A DNA stretch of 64,000 bases from the NCBI GenBank assembly GCA_029238215.1, contig JAQWGN010000015.1:79474-143473 (forward strand), in the 5' to 3' direction. Shown here one piece after another: positions 18,802-28,514 of this stretch; position 1 is the first letter of the stretch; every line of letters starts with the position of its first letter. The notes below the pieces were generated by a model. That model was not told the DNA's origin. It made no database searches and saw nothing but the letters and a program-made list of their open reading frames with translations. Made by a program: the position numbers and the translations under genes. Source of the DNA: Flavobacteriaceae bacterium. Lineage in GTDB: Bacteria > Bacteroidota > Bacteroidia > Flavobacteriales > Flavobacteriaceae.

Positions 18802-20148
18802 CTATTGTTGGTCTTCCATTTCAAAGGATTCCATAAACTTGGTCGTATAATCTCCTGCTACATAATCGGGGTGGTCCATTAACTGACGGTGAAATGGAAT
18901 CGTAGTTTTTATTCCTTCAATCACAAATTCATCTAGAGCTCGCTTCATTTTACTAATGGCCTCTTCACGAGTTTGTGCGGTTGTAATTAACTTAGCAATC
19001 ATGGAATCGTAATGTGGAGGGATCATATACCCACTATAAACATGCGTATCAAGCCGGACACCATGCCCACCTGGTGTATGCAGCGTTTTTATCATTCCAG
19101 GAGAAGGTCTAAAATCGTTGTAGGGATCTTCAGCGTTTATTCTACACTCAATAGAGTGTAATTCTGGAAAGTAGTTTTTTCCTTCAATTGGAATTCCTGC
19201 GGCTACTTTTATTTGCTCAGCAATCAAGTCAAAATTGATTACTTGTTCAGTTATAGGATGCTCTACCTGGATTCGAGTATTCATTTCCATAAAGTAGAAG
19301 TTACGATGCTTATCCACCAAAAACTCTACGGTACCTGCACCTTCATATTTGATATACTCGGCGGCCTTTACAGCAGCAGCACCCATATCCTTACGAAGTT
19401 TATCGGTCATAAAAGGACTAGGAGTTTCTTCTGTTAATTTTTGATGACGTCGCTGAACAGAGCAATCACGTTCAGACAAATGACATGCTTTTCCAAAAGA
19501 GTCTCCCACAATTTGTATTTCGATATGCCTTGGCTCTTCAATGAGCTTTTCCATATACATGTCGTCGTTACCAAAGGCAGCTTTAGATTCTTGTCGCGCG
19601 TCTTCCCAAGCCTTCTCTAGGTTTTCCTCACTCCAAACAGCACGCATTCCTTTTCCGCCACCACCAGCAGTGGCCTTTAACATAACGGGATACCCTACTT
19701 CCTTAGCAAGTTTTATACAGTCTTTAAAAGAATCAATAATTCCTTCAGAACCCGGTATGGTTGGAACGCCTGCTTCTTTCATGGTAGCTTTAGCCGTTGC
19801 TTTATCACCCATTTGTTGGATCATTTGAGCAGAAGCCCCAATAAATTTGATTTTATGCTCTTCGCAGATTTTAGAAAACTTAGCGTTTTCTGACAAAAAA
19901 CCATAGCCCGGATGAATGGCATCTGCATTGGTGATTTCTGCAGCAGCAATAATATTAGGTATTTTCAAATAAGACTCACTACTTGCAGCGGGGCCAATAC
20001 AGACTGCTTCATCAGCGAATCGTATGTGTAAACTATCGGCATCCGCTTTGGAATAAACTGCTACTGTTTTGATTCCCATTTCGCGGCATGTTCTAATAAC
20101 ACGCAGTGCGATTTCGCCTCTATTGGCGATTAGAATTTTTTTAAACAT
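18802..20148 (-). CDS. accC: Acetyl-CoA carboxylase, biotin carboxylase subunit
   Basis: Carboxylates biotin on AccB with ATP and bicarbonate, the first half-reaction of fatty-acid synthesis. The 448-residue protein has the N-terminal [15 protein letters not shown] segment, the ATP-grasp glycine-rich loop [12 protein letters not shown] and the [13 protein letters not shown] active-site stretch. It follows accB after 9 bp in the order fabH-accB-accC. The carboxyltransferase subunits accA and accD are not in the window. Confidence 0.97.
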   Translation of the reverse strand: MFKKILIANRGEIALRVIRTCREMGIKTVAVYSKADADSLHIRFADEAVCIGPAASSESYLKIPNIIAAAEITNADAIHPGYGFLSENAKFSKICEEHKIKFIGASAQMIQQMGDKATAKATMKEAGVPTIPGSEGIIDSFKDCIKLAKEVGYPVMLKATAGGGGKGMRAVWSEENLEKAWEDARQESKAAFGNDDMYMEKLIEEPRHIEIQIVGDSFGKACHLSERDCSVQRRHQKLTEETPSPFMTDKLRKDMGAAAVKAAEYIKYEGAGTVEFLVDKHRNFYFMEMNTRIQVEHPITEQVINFDLIAEQIKVAAGIPIEGKNYFPELHSIECRINAEDPYNDFRPSPGMIKTLHTPGGHGVRLDTHVYSGYMIPPHYDSMIAKLITTAQTREEAISKMKRALDEFVIEGIKTTIPFHRQLMDHPDYVAGDYTTKFMESFEMEDQQ

Positions 20149-20157
20149 AGGTATGAT

Positions 20158-20640
20158 TTAGGATGGATCGATTACAAATAAAGGCTGATCAAATTCAACA
20201 GGGGTAGAGTCATCAATCAATATTTTCACGATAGTTCCACTGGTTTCAGCTTCAATTTCATTGAAAAGCTTCATAGCCTCTATAACACAAAGTGTGTCAC
20301 CTTCGTTTACATGATCACCAATTTCTACAAAATTGGCTTTGTCTGGAGAAGGTCTGCGGTAAAAGGTTCCAATAATAGGAGACTTAACAGTCTGATGACT
20401 TGATACTTCTTCTTCTACAGCTGCATTGGCCGCGACAGGGGCTACAGGTGCTGGAGCAACAGCTTCTGGCGCTGGAGCAATTGCGACTGGGACAGCTTGG
20501 TGAACGGGAGCTATTGGAGCCATTCCTTCGCCTTTATCTGTTTTGATGGTGATTTTAATTTCACCCATTTCAAGGCTTACTTCACTGGCGCCTGATTTGG
20601 CAACAAACTTTATTAGGTTTTGGATTTCTTTTAATTCCAT
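20158..20640 (-). CDS. accB: Acetyl-CoA carboxylase biotin carboxyl carrier protein
   Basis: Carries biotin between the two half-reactions of acetyl-CoA carboxylase. The biotinylation site is the family motif EAMKLFNE with Lys124. An N-terminal helical domain (residues 1-35) is joined through a Pro/Ala-rich linker (about 40-72) to the biotinyl domain (about 85-160). The 160-residue length is normal. It lies 11 bp after fabH and 9 bp before accC. Confidence 0.96.
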   Translation of the reverse strand: MELKEIQNLIKFVAKSGASEVSLEMGEIKITIKTDKGEGMAPIAPVHQAVPVAIAPAPEAVAPAPVAPVAANAAVEEEVSSHQTVKSPIIGTFYRRPSPDKANFVEIGDHVNEGDTLCVIEAMKLFNEIEAETSGTIVKILIDDSTPVEFDQPLFVIDPS

Positions 20641-20651
20641 GAGTTATTGTT

Positions 20652-21647
20652 TTAGTTATTGTATGCCCACGTTAGATAAGTAGCTCCCCAAGTGAAGCCA
20701 CCACCAAACGCGGTAAATAATAGTTTTTGGTTCTTTTTTAATTTGGATTCATAATCCCACAACAAAAGGGGTAATGTAGCGGCCGTTGTGTTTCCATAAC
20801 GTTCAATATTGGTCAGCATTTGGCCGTAATCCAATTCAAGGTTTTTGGCAATAGCATCTAAGATCCGTTTGTTTGCTTGATGCGCAACCACATAATCAAT
20901 GTCTTTATTAGCGAGTTGGTTTTGTTGCAAGACTTGATCGATGGCGCTACTCATATTCGACACCGCAAATTTAAATACCTGTCGTCCTTCTTGATGAAGG
21001 AAATGTTGTCTTTTGGAAACCGTTTCAGACGAAGCAGGTAGCATAGAGCCTCCAGCTTCAATTTTTAAGAACTCCCGCCCTTTACCGTCAACGCGAAGTA
21101 CTTCATCTTGTAGACCTAAGCCCTCTTCGTTGGGTTCAAATAAAACAGCTCCTGCACCATCTCCAAAAATCACACAGGTTGTACGATCTGTATAGTCAAT
21201 AATCGAGGACATGGTATCAGCACCAATCAATAATACTTTCTTATAACGACCAGAAACAATATGTGCCGATGCTGCAGACATACCAAATAAAAATCCAGAG
21301 CATGCTCCCTGTAAGTCATACCCAAAGGCATTTGTAGCCCCCAAGCTTGTAGCTACATAGGCTGCTGTAGAAGAAACGGGCATGTCGGGTGTAGTTGTAC
21401 TAACAATCACTAAATCGATTGTTGCAGGGTCTATATGTTTTTTCTTGATAAGGTCGCGTCCAGCCGCAATAGCCATGTAAGATGTTCCTAACGATGCAGG
21501 TTTTAAAATACGTCGTTCTTTGATTCCTGTGCGTGATACAATCCATTCATCATTTGTATCAACCATATGCGCTAATGCGGCATTAGTAAGCACATGCTCA
21601 GGGACGTAGCCTCCAACGGCGGTTATGGCTGCAGTTTTTGTAGTCAT
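20652..21647 (-). CDS. fabH: Beta-ketoacyl-ACP synthase III
   Basis: Starts fatty-acid chains by condensing acyl-CoA with malonyl-ACP. The 331-residue protein keeps the catalytic triad: Cys116 in QGACSGFLFG, His in VAHQANKRI and Asn in RYGNTTAATLP. It heads the fabH-accB-accC unit. About 155 bp of AT-rich DNA, including the rpmF terminator, separates it from rpmF. Confidence 0.96.
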   Translation of the reverse strand: MTTKTAAITAVGGYVPEHVLTNAALAHMVDTNDEWIVSRTGIKERRILKPASLGTSYMAIAAGRDLIKKKHIDPATIDLVIVSTTTPDMPVSSTAAYVATSLGATNAFGYDLQGACSGFLFGMSAASAHIVSGRYKKVLLIGADTMSSIIDYTDRTTCVIFGDGAGAVLFEPNEEGLGLQDEVLRVDGKGREFLKIEAGGSMLPASSETVSKRQHFLHQEGRQVFKFAVSNMSSAIDQVLQQNQLANKDIDYVVAHQANKRILDAIAKNLELDYGQMLTNIERYGNTTAATLPLLLWDYESKLKKNQKLLFTAFGGGFTWGATYLTWAYNN

Positions 21648-21756
21648 GAAAACTATTTTGCAAAAAAGCGCAATTCTACAATTTTGGCGAAAATTAGTAA
21701 AAAACAGCGCATTTTGACCAAAAAATTAGCAAAATTTGTTAAAAAAGCATAAAAAA

Positions 21757-21778
21757 AGCACCTTTTACGAAAGGCGCT
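21757..21778 (-). terminator. Intrinsic terminator after rpmF
   Basis: On the minus strand a stem AGC.CCTTT/AAAGG.GCT with one A-C mismatch and a 4-base loop is followed by a run of seven T. It lies 26 bp after the rpmF stop. A T-run on the other strand could make it bidirectional, but no plus-strand gene ends here. Confidence 0.75.
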
Positions 21779-21803
21779 AATTTTTTTTTTGTGGAATAAT
21801 TGA

Positions 21804-22001
21804 CTAAGCTTCCGCTTCAACCGAATTATCAATTAAAACTTTTCCGCGATAATACAATTTCCCTTCATGCCAATGAGCACGGTGGTATAAATGTGCTTCT
21901 CCAGTAGTATTGCATGTAGCAATTTGTGGAGCAACGGCTTTGTAGTGTGTGCGGCGCTTGTCGCGACGCGGTTTGGAGAGTTTTCGTTTAGGATGTGCCC
22001 T
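21804..22001 (-). CDS. rpmF: 50S ribosomal protein L32, abnormal start codon
   Basis: Found by translating the gap between fabH and yceD. The 64 residues after the start position ([20 protein letters not shown], then [29 protein letters not shown]) are a full flavobacterial L32. The expected initiator ATG directly before the GCA Ala codon is AGG (positions 22001-21999). Upstream in frame there are only seven more sense codons before a TAA and none is ATG, GTG or TTG. The zinc cysteines are reduced to one, as in other L32 variants of this lineage. The gene directly follows yceD, the standard yceD-rpmF pairing. Product identity is certain; the start is not: AGG could be a sequencing error, a rare start or a mutation. 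Confidence 0.9.
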   Translation of the reverse strand, partial: RAHPKRKLSKPRRDKRRTHYKAVAPQIATCNTTGEAHLYHRAHWHEGKLYYRGKVLIDNSVEAEA

Positions 22002-22554
22002 AACAGCTGTTTTTGTCTGTCTTTAATTTTTTTAACGCATCCCATCGGGGATCAGTTACTTCTGTTTCATTGGTGCTTTCGCTTGGAGATAAATCATCCA
22101 ACCGTTCTAACAAGTCTGATTGCAGACTTCCATTTTCTATACCTGGGTGAATTCGTTTCTGAGGGACAGCCAAAACAATGGTTTCAAACAATGTTTGAGC
22201 AACATCAACTTGATGTGACCCATGGGGCAGCACAAGTAAATGCTCATTTTCATTATTAAATGCCGATCCAAAATTGACTACAAGCTCATGTGTTGGGCTT
22301 AGTGGCAAATCAAAAGGCTCGTTGGTTAAATCACAACCAACAGTAACGGTTCCCGAAATAGAAAACTCCATTTCAAGCATGGTCGCTTTTTTATTTAGTT
22401 CAATATGAACTTTTAACGCAACATTGTCAAACTCGGTATAATCAAAAGCATCAAAGAACGTTGTCGTAATGTCTCGGTCAAAATGATGTATTCCTTCCTT
22501 AAGGCCAGCAAATGCTAGGACAAAAGGAGCTAGTACATTTTTTGCTTCGTACAT
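22000..22554 (-). CDS. DUF177 (YceD-family) protein
   Basis: A 184-residue protein of the YceD/DUF177 family, linked in plants and bacteria to 23S rRNA accumulation and nearly always encoded before rpmF. It has the N-terminal [17 protein letters not shown] element, the central [18 protein letters not shown] block and the family's closing [14 protein letters not shown] 22554 (MYEAKN) is preferred; a TTG at 22566 is also in frame. Its TAG stop overlaps the abnormal rpmF start codon. If base 22000 were A, this protein would gain four residues and end at a TAA inside rpmF. Confidence 0.9.
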   Translation of the reverse strand: MYEAKNVLAPFVLAFAGLKEGIHHFDRDITTTFFDAFDYTEFDNVALKVHIELNKKATMLEMEFSISGTVTVGCDLTNEPFDLPLSPTHELVVNFGSAFNNENEHLLVLPHGSHQVDVAQTLFETIVLAVPQKRIHPGIENGSLQSDLLERLDDLSPSESTNETEVTDPRWDALKKLKTDKNSC

Positions 22555-22597
22555 TACAGTCGGCAAATATATAAAATTTGGCGGTACAGCCTTGCTT

Positions 22598-23590
22598 TTA
22601 TAGATTCTTTTGACGGGTATTCCAAATTGTACACGCCATTTTTACGGCAGCAGCAAAAGAAGCATGGTTTGCAATTCCTTTTCCAGCTATATCAAAAGCG
22701 GTTCCATGATCTGGAGAGGTACGAACATGTGGCAGCCCAGCAGTTACGTTTACCCCTTTGCCAAAAGCGAGTGTTTTAAAACCAACCAAGCCTTGGTCGT
22801 GATAACATGACAGCACGGCATCAAAGTCAACATAGCTTTTTTGTCCAAAAAAACCATCTGCGGCAAAAGGGCCTTTAATTCGTATCCCTTCTTGATTTAG
22901 TTCTTCAATAATAGGTTTTAATAATAGATCATCTTCTGACCCAATAACTCCTTGATCACCCGCATGCGGATTAACTCCCAAAAGCGCAATTTTAGGCGCG
23001 TCGCACCCAAAGTCACTCTTAAGGCTTTTATAAAGCTGCCGTGCTTTTTCTAATAGAAGTGATTTGGATAGCTTTTTAGTTACTTCCGATAACGGAATAT
23101 GATCGGTTACTAAAGCTACACGCAAGTTATCGTGAACCAGTACCATGAGCGCTTTATTTCCCCAAAGATTTGCCAAATAGTGTGTGTGACCAGCAAATGG
23201 AAACGCATCACTTTTTATAGAAGCCTTGTGGATGGGCGCTGTTACTAGCGCATTTGCCTCACCATCTTGTACAGCAAGTGCAGCTGCTTGTAACGACAAA
23301 AAAGCAACCCGACCCGCTTCAGGTACTTGTGCGCCATAAACAACATCAGGGACTTGACCCAAAATCGATTTCACATACAGAAATCCTTTTGAAGGAGCCC
23401 CTTCTAAGGCAGCGATGGGTACAGCTGTTCCAAAATGCTGTTGTTGTTGTTTTACGTACTCAAAATCCCCATAAACGACAGGGATACAGCAATCAAATAG
23501 GCTAGGGTGGTTAAACGTCTTTAAGATTACTTCAAGACCAACCCCATTTGGATCACCAATAGAAATTGCAATAACAGGTAAAGCAGACAT
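22598..23590 (-). CDS. pdxA: 4-hydroxythreonine-4-phosphate dehydrogenase
   Basis: NAD-dependent step of pyridoxal 5'-phosphate synthesis by the DXP-dependent route. The 330-residue protein has ISIGDPNGVGLEV at the N-terminus, the metal-binding histidine in FAGHTHYLANLWG, LLGVNPHAGDQGVIG and SYHDQG-type CYHDQGLVGFK. ATG 23590 (MSALPVIAIS) is used; the longer frame upstream overlaps ribE. It is divergent from ribE with 40 bp between the starts. Confidence 0.95.
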   Translation of the reverse strand: MSALPVIAISIGDPNGVGLEVILKTFNHPSLFDCCIPVVYGDFEYVKQQQQHFGTAVPIAALEGAPSKGFLYVKSILGQVPDVVYGAQVPEAGRVAFLSLQAAALAVQDGEANALVTAPIHKASIKSDAFPFAGHTHYLANLWGNKALMVLVHDNLRVALVTDHIPLSEVTKKLSKSLLLEKARQLYKSLKSDFGCDAPKIALLGVNPHAGDQGVIGSEDDLLLKPIIEELNQEGIRIKGPFAADGFFGQKSYVDFDAVLSCYHDQGLVGFKTLAFGKGVNVTAGLPHVRTSPDHGTAFDIAGKGIANHASFAAAVKMACTIWNTRQKNL

Positions 23591-23595
23591 TTGCG

Positions 23596-23603
23596 TATTT
23601 TTG
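23596..23603 (+). promoter_or_regulatory. Likely -7 promoter element of ribE
   Basis: TATTTTTG, an exact TAnnTTTG match, ends 27 bp before the ribE ATG in the 40-bp divergent gap with pdxA. The best upstream TTG is 27 bp away, longer than usual. Confidence 0.4.
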
Positions 23604-23630
23604 TGCAACAAAGGTATCAATTCATAAGCT

Positions 23631-24209
23631 ATGTTTACAGGGATTATAGAAACTATGGGCACGATAAAGCACATCGAACACGAAGGATCAAACGTGCATT
23701 ACACGCTCTCAAGTGAAATTACGAATGAATTAAAAATTGATCAAAGCTTGGCGCATAATGGCGTTTGCCTAACTGTAATTGCAATTAATAACGATAAATA
23801 CACTGTAACAGCCATCCAAGAAACCTTAGAAAAGACAGCACTAAAGCAATGGCAAGTTGGACATAAAATCAATTTGGAACGTGCAATGCGCTTAGGCGAT
23901 CGTTTGGATGGTCATATGGTGCAAGGCCATGTTGACGAGGTCGCTAGCTGTACTCATATTGAAGATCAAAATGGGAGTTGGTTGTTTCGTTTTGAATACA
24001 ACAAGGCATCCAAAAATATCACTATAGAGAAAGGCTCTATTTGTGTGAATGGAACGAGTCTAACCGTAGTAGGTTCGGAAGACAACACTTTTGGGGTTGC
24101 CATTATTCCGTATACGTATGAGCATACCGTTTTTCACCAACTAAAGCTGGGTGATTTGGTCAATATTGAATTTGATATGGTAGGAAAGTATATCGCAAAG
24201 CTTACATAG
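23631..24209 (+). CDS. ribE: Riboflavin synthase, alpha subunit
   Basis: Dismutates two molecules of 6,7-dimethyl-8-ribityllumazine to riboflavin. The 192-residue protein starts with the invariant MFTGIIE and shows the internal duplication of lumazine-binding barrels: NGVCLTV with GHMVQGHVDEV in the two halves, and VNGTSLTVV in the second. It is a single-gene unit here; other rib genes are not in the window. Confidence 0.96.
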   Translation: MFTGIIETMGTIKHIEHEGSNVHYTLSSEITNELKIDQSLAHNGVCLTVIAINNDKYTVTAIQETLEKTALKQWQVGHKINLERAMRLGDRLDGHMVQGHVDEVASCTHIEDQNGSWLFRFEYNKASKNITIEKGSICVNGTSLTVVGSEDNTFGVAIIPYTYEHTVFHQLKLGDLVNIEFDMVGKYIAKLT

Positions 24210-24275
24210 TACGCTATTTAACACGGGGTTATTGCAGATTTTTTTATAATTTTATGGTATCCAAATTTATAAATC

Positions 24276-25088
24276 ATGAAAAAAATCCTACTTTTTTTAG
24301 GGGTTGTTTTTTTGGGACCCCATGTTTTATCACAAACCATTTTCATCAATGAAATTGACGCAGACACTCCTGGTAGTGACACAGAAGAGTTTGTGGAGTT
24401 ATATTCTACAACACCAAGCCAAAGTTTAGACGGCTATGTCCTTGTCTTTTTTAATGGTTCAGATGACGCTAGTTATGCCGCTTTTGACTTAGACGGTTAT
24501 TCTACAAATAACACAGGTCTTTTCGTGCTTGGAAACCCAGGAGTTACAGGTACCTCTATTAACTTTAATGCTTCTGTATTTCAAAACGGCCCTGACGCCT
24601 TAGCCCTGTATCAAGGGGATAAATCCGATTTTCCAAATGACACACCAGCTACTACTGCAAATATTGTAGATGCTGTTGCCTATGGCGTAAACGATCCGGA
24701 CGATACCGCACTACTAACAGCATTAGGAGAGACCATTCAGTACAATGAAGACGAAAACAACGATCGCGAAAACCATTCATTACAGCGCCAAGCAGATGGC
24801 AGTTTTAAAACTGGCTCTCCAACCCCTATCGTGTCTAATTTGGTGTTAAGCGCGCCTTTTTCTCAAGACCCTTTCTATACTATTTATCCTAATCCTGTGA
24901 CGAATACCGTTTATATTCAGGGCTTAAAAGGTGTTGCAACAGCTCATATTTTTAATATTGCGGGGCAGCGTATTGTGAAACAAAATGTTCGTAATAGCCT
25001 CGATGTTTCATTACTTACTTCAGGAATTTATATGCTTGAAATAACACAAGGAGATAAAAAAGCATCGTACAAATTAATAAAACAATAG
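24276..25088 (+). CDS. Secreted lamin-tail-like protein with T9SS sorting domain
   Basis: A 270-residue secreted protein. Residues 1-19 are a signal peptide (cleavage near VLSQ). Residues about 22-170 resemble a bacterial lamin-tail/LTD domain (IFINEIDADTPGSDTEEFVELY, then a GYVLVFFNG strand). Residues about 195-270 are a type A T9SS C-terminal sorting domain, with YTIYPNPVTNTVYI, LLTSGIYMLEI and a basic end. It should be exported through the inner membrane by Sec and across the outer membrane by the type IX system. The LTD-like domain has no catalytic residues that I can name. Its stop is 7 bp from the convergent EnvC-like gene. Confidence 0.8.
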   Translation: MKKILLFLGVVFLGPHVLSQTIFINEIDADTPGSDTEEFVELYSTTPSQSLDGYVLVFFNGSDDASYAAFDLDGYSTNNTGLFVLGNPGVTGTSINFNASVFQNGPDALALYQGDKSDFPNDTPATTANIVDAVAYGVNDPDDTALLTALGETIQYNEDENNDRENHSLQRQADGSFKTGSPTPIVSNLVLSAPFSQDPFYTIYPNPVTNTVYIQGLKGVATAHIFNIAGQRIVKQNVRNSLDVSLLTSGIYMLEITQGDKKASYKLIKQ

Positions 25089-25095
25089 CAGGGTT

Positions 25096-26298
25096 TTATA
25101 AGTTCATTTGATAGAGCCAAAGCGCAGGATTTTGTGGCGCAGTATTTTGAAACAAACTGAATTGGAGGATAGTTTTATTGGTGTCTTCGTTGGTAAAAAT
25201 TCGCCCAATAATTTGTTTTGAAACGATACGGTCTCCTTTTTTTACATACACCTTACTGAGGTTTTTGTAGCTGGTGATATAATTACCGTGTTGTATAAGA
25301 ACAATGGGGTTACTCCCCTTAAATTGTACAATATTTAGCACTTTACCTTCAAATACCGCACGCGCATCGGACCCTTTTGGAGCCGAAAGGCTAACGCCGT
25401 TACTTTTAATGGTAGTTGTACGAACTACTGGGTGCCGTTGTGTGCCAAAGCGCTGTACCACAATCCCTTTTTCAACAGGCCAAGGCAAACGGCCTTTATT
25501 GGCTACAAAGCTAGCAGCTAATGCTTTTGCTTCTGGAGTTAAAACAAAGTTGGTTGTTTTTGTACCAGCTTTTTTATTTGATGCCGCGATAGCCTCCCGA
25601 ATAATTCGATTGATTTCTTTATCAATGGCATCGCTTTGTTTCTGTTTCTTTTTTATTTGGGCCGCATAGCTTTTTTCTTTTCTTTTTAACTCTTGCATTA
25701 ACGAGTTTTGACGCTTACGCACCGATTCAAGCTCTTGTTGTGCGATGCGATTTTCGTTTATAAGCTGTTCTTTATCCTTGCGTTGAACCACCAAATCATT
25801 CGTATACTGTTGAAGTGTTTTCGTTTTGGCAGCAATTTGTTCCCCTTGTTGCTTACGGTATGCAGCATATTGTTTCATATATGCCATTCGTTTATACGCC
25901 TGCCAAAAACTTTCTGATGAGAGCAAGAACATGAGCCGGTTTTGGTTAGACTGATTTTTTCTTGAAGCAATTATCATTTCAGCATAGTCTTTTTTGAGTA
26001 TTGTGAGTTCCTTACGAAGCGCATCAATATTGCGGAGGTTTAGACTAATCTCTTGGTTTAAACGATTAATTTGGCTGTTGGTTAGTCGAATCAAGGCGTC
26101 TTGCCGATCCATTTTTAACTGTACATTTTCTACTTGTGTAAGAATGTTTCCCCTTTTTTTTGTGCTCGATGATATAAGCACATTAATCTGAACAATTTCT
26201 TGTTGAAGACGCTTTTTTTGAGCTTCTAACGCTGCTTTTTTGCCCTGAGCCAAGCCCAAAACAGGAATAAGTATCAAAAGCCATATAATCCGTCTCAT
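25096..26298 (-). CDS. EnvC-like murein hydrolase activator (degenerate M23 domain)
   Basis: A 400-residue exported protein: signal peptide (residues 1-18), a long coiled coil (about 20-245) and a C-terminal LytM/M23 domain (about 270-400). The M23 zinc ligands are missing: the HxxxD position reads NGVSLSAP and the HxH position reads LQFSLF. This is the EnvC pattern, in which the domain activates cell-wall amidases instead of cutting peptidoglycan. The start overlaps the DUF4292 stop by 4 bp (ATGA type), so the two are translationally coupled. Confidence 0.88.
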   Translation of the reverse strand: MRRIIWLLILIPVLGLAQGKKAALEAQKKRLQQEIVQINVLISSSTKKRGNILTQVENVQLKMDRQDALIRLTNSQINRLNQEISLNLRNIDALRKELTILKKDYAEMIIASRKNQSNQNRLMFLLSSESFWQAYKRMAYMKQYAAYRKQQGEQIAAKTKTLQQYTNDLVVQRKDKEQLINENRIAQQELESVRKRQNSLMQELKRKEKSYAAQIKKKQKQSDAIDKEINRIIREAIAASNKKAGTKTTNFVLTPEAKALAASFVANKGRLPWPVEKGIVVQRFGTQRHPVVRTTTIKSNGVSLSAPKGSDARAVFEGKVLNIVQFKGSNPIVLIQHGNYITSYKNLSKVYVKKGDRIVSKQIIGRIFTNEDTNKTILQFSLFQNTAPQNPALWLYQMNL

Positions 26299-27053
26299 GG
26301 AATACGAATAGTTTTATACCCTTTTGGTATTTCGAAGGGCATTTTTAGAGGTCGGTTAAGTTGAGTTTGTTTGGCGCGTAGTGTTAGTGCCCCTACATTT
26401 TCATTCCCAACTAGGCGGAGTTTTACCTCTTCAGGAAACCATTGGCTTCCTAATTTTTTATAGAAATCATAGGTTACGCTTAGTATTGATTTTCCAACAC
26501 GAAGGGTTTGTTCAATAAGCCTCATGTTTGTGTCATATACAAAGCGCATTTCAATCCCTTTTCGGCGATTGGTCAATATATAGGTGTCTTTTGTGTAAGT
26601 CAATGCTGCACGCTTTAGCATTCTTGTATCCACCGCCTTGGCCGATAGTATGTTTTCAATTGTGGAATAGCTAACCGAAACCCCAAGTAGCTCACCAAGT
26701 TTTTGGTAGTCTATTTGAGCGGATTGCTGATTTATTTTTTCGTAGAATTGAAGCTGCTTAGGGGTAATAAAAATTCGAGCTAATGGTACAATCACAGCGC
26801 CATTTAGCCAAATTCCTTCTCCTTGTTTTAATCGAGAGGTTATGCTTATTTTTTGACGCTTTCCCCCTCGTTCTAATTGTGCTTGACCTCTCCATTGTAA
26901 GGACTCAAACGCCAATGCTTTCTCGCTAATGAGTTGCTTTACGATTCTTGGACGTAACGTTTCATCTACTACATTCTCACTAGCAACAGGCGGAAGGGTT
27001 TTACACCCTACCATTAAAATTAAACAAACACTAAGTAGTTGTAGTTTTTGCAT
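26295..27053 (-). CDS. DUF4292 lipoprotein
   Basis: A 252-residue predicted lipoprotein with signal MQKLQLLSVCLILMVGC (lipobox VGC, cysteine 17). The remaining sequence matches DUF4292 of Bacteroidota: SLQWRGQAQLERGGKRQKI, then ISITSRLKQGEGIWLNG, and a beta-rich C-terminal half, resembling LolA/LolB-like folds. Function unproven. It lies 4 bp after the nucleotidyltransferase gene and overlaps the EnvC-like gene. Confidence 0.85.
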   Translation of the reverse strand: MQKLQLLSVCLILMVGCKTLPPVASENVVDETLRPRIVKQLISEKALAFESLQWRGQAQLERGGKRQKISITSRLKQGEGIWLNGAVIVPLARIFITPKQLQFYEKINQQSAQIDYQKLGELLGVSVSYSTIENILSAKAVDTRMLKRAALTYTKDTYILTNRRKGIEMRFVYDTNMRLIEQTLRVGKSILSVTYDFYKKLGSQWFPEEVKLRLVGNENVGALTLRAKQTQLNRPLKMPFEIPKGYKTIRIP

Positions 27054-27057
27054 TGTA

Positions 27058-28071
27058 TTATTCTAATACGGAGTGATCACCAATACTGACATGTGTAAAG
27101 GAGCCATTGAAGTGCACATGGTTTCCAATCATTGCGTTGTTTAGGGTGGCGTCTTTAATAGCACAGTGTGTTTGGATAATGCTATTTTTTACCTCACTAT
27201 TAGTAAGTGTTGTGCCTGCTCCAATAGACGCATGTGGACCCACCGTACTATTGGTAAGCGTTACATTATCCCCAATAAAACAAGGCGGTATAATGGTGCT
27301 ATTTTGAAGGGTTACATTTCCAACAAGAGCTTCATTCTCTGTTGCCAGAAAATCAAGCATTTGCTTGTTTGTTTGCAAAGTAACCTTCGCGTTTCCGCAG
27401 TCCATCCACGCCAAAACCTCCCCAGGAACAAAGCGCTTTCCGCTTTGCATCATGCGCAAGATTCCATCGTTGATTTGATATTCCCCACCATGAGTAAGCT
27501 TTTCATTCAGCACTCCTTCTAATGCTTCTTTTAGAAACGCAATATTTTTAAAGTAGTAAATACCAATGACCGCTAAGTCGGAAACAAAATCCTTAGGTTT
27601 TTCTACTAAGGAATTAATGGCTCCCGTATCATCTAGCTGTACTACACCAAATTGCTCTGGATTATTTACTTTTTTCACCCAAATTACGCTGTCTGCCTCA
27701 GGGTCTAAAGTTAAGTTGGCACGAATAAGTGTATCAGCATAGGCCACTACTGCAGGCCCCGAGAGTGAGGGCGCGGCACAAATTAATGCATGTCCCGTAC
27801 CAAGAGGTTCATCTTGACGGTAAATACTTGTTTTAGCACCCAAGCTATCTGAAAGTTCGGTAAGGGAAGCAACCACATCTGCCCCAAAAAAGGCAGGGTC
27901 TCCAAGAATATAGGCAATTTCTGTGACCGCTTCTGGGAGTAGCTGTGCAATATCACGAACCAAACGATGTACGATAGGCATACCAGCCACTGGGATTAAA
28001 GGTTTCGGAACGCTAAGGGTATGTGGCCGAAGTCGAGAGCCACGACCTGCCATGGGAACTATAATTTTCAT
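27058..28071 (-). CDS. Sugar-phosphate nucleotidyltransferase with left-handed helix
   Basis: A 337-residue cytoplasmic enzyme that should transfer a nucleotide to a sugar 1-phosphate. The nucleotide-binding loop MAGRGSRLRPHTLSVPKPL is at residues 7-25, followed by DEPLGTGHAL and an ADTLI metal-binding aspartate. The C-terminal 85 residues (about 250-337) form hexapeptide repeats of a left-handed beta-helix (for example NSTIIPPCFIGDNVTLTNS). This is the RmlA/GlmU-like layout; the exact sugar cannot be told. It begins 3 bp after the dut stop. Confidence 0.88.
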   Translation of the reverse strand: MKIIVPMAGRGSRLRPHTLSVPKPLIPVAGMPIVHRLVRDIAQLLPEAVTEIAYILGDPAFFGADVVASLTELSDSLGAKTSIYRQDEPLGTGHALICAAPSLSGPAVVAYADTLIRANLTLDPEADSVIWVKKVNNPEQFGVVQLDDTGAINSLVEKPKDFVSDLAVIGIYYFKNIAFLKEALEGVLNEKLTHGGEYQINDGILRMMQSGKRFVPGEVLAWMDCGNAKVTLQTNKQMLDFLATENEALVGNVTLQNSTIIPPCFIGDNVTLTNSTVGPHASIGAGTTLTNSEVKNSIIQTHCAIKDATLNNAMIGNHVHFNGSFTHVSIGDHSVLE

Positions 28072-28074
28072 AAT

Positions 28075-28509
28075 CTAATGTATTCCTGTACTTCCAAAAC
28101 CTCCCGCACCACGAGATGTTTCTGTTAATGATTTCACTTCTTCCCATTCGCCTCGTTCGTGTTTGGCAATAACCAATTGGGCAATGCGATCACCTGATGC
28201 AATGGTAAATGGCTCCTTGGAAAGATTTATAAGGATAACGCCAATTTCTCCTCTATAGTCTGCATCAATTGTTCCGGGCGCGTTTAGGACCGTAATTCCT
28301 TTTTTAAGCGCCAATCCACTGCGTGGACGCACTTGTGCTTCTATGCCCACAGGAAGCTCCAAAAACAAACCTGTTTTAATAAGTCCGCGCTCTAGTGGTT
28401 GAAGTGTTATGGGCGTTTCGTTATGAGCACGCAGGTCCATTCCTGCAGAGGCTAGGGTTTCATAGGATGGAAGCGCATGGGGCGATTGATTGACAATGCG
28501 TATGTTCAT
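28075..28509 (-). CDS. dut: dUTP diphosphatase
   Basis: Hydrolyses dUTP to dUMP, keeping uracil out of DNA. All five trimeric dUTPase motifs are present in the 144 residues: [37 protein letters not shown] and the C-terminal [13 protein letters not shown] 28509 (MNIRIVNQ) is used; a longer frame from 28539 lacks similarity. It heads the dut, nucleotidyltransferase, DUF4292, EnvC-like unit. Confidence 0.96.
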   Translation of the reverse strand: MNIRIVNQSPHALPSYETLASAGMDLRAHNETPITLQPLERGLIKTGLFLELPVGIEAQVRPRSGLALKKGITVLNAPGTIDADYRGEIGVILINLSKEPFTIASGDRIAQLVIAKHERGEWEEVKSLTETSRGAGGFGSTGIH

Positions 28510-28514
28510 ACGTA

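Noticed and set aside
21833..22045. 70-codon minus-strand ORF over rpmF
   Set aside because: It is a different frame of the same strand. The rpmF frame gives a complete L32 protein, so this ORF is a shadow.
25096..26298. EnvC-like gene as an active M23 peptidase
   Set aside because: The metal-binding HxxxD and HxH positions are replaced, so catalysis is unlikely; it is called an activator instead.
27166..27522. 118-codon ORF antisense to the nucleotidyltransferase
   Set aside because: It mirrors the hexapeptide-repeat region, which keeps the opposite strand open by chance.
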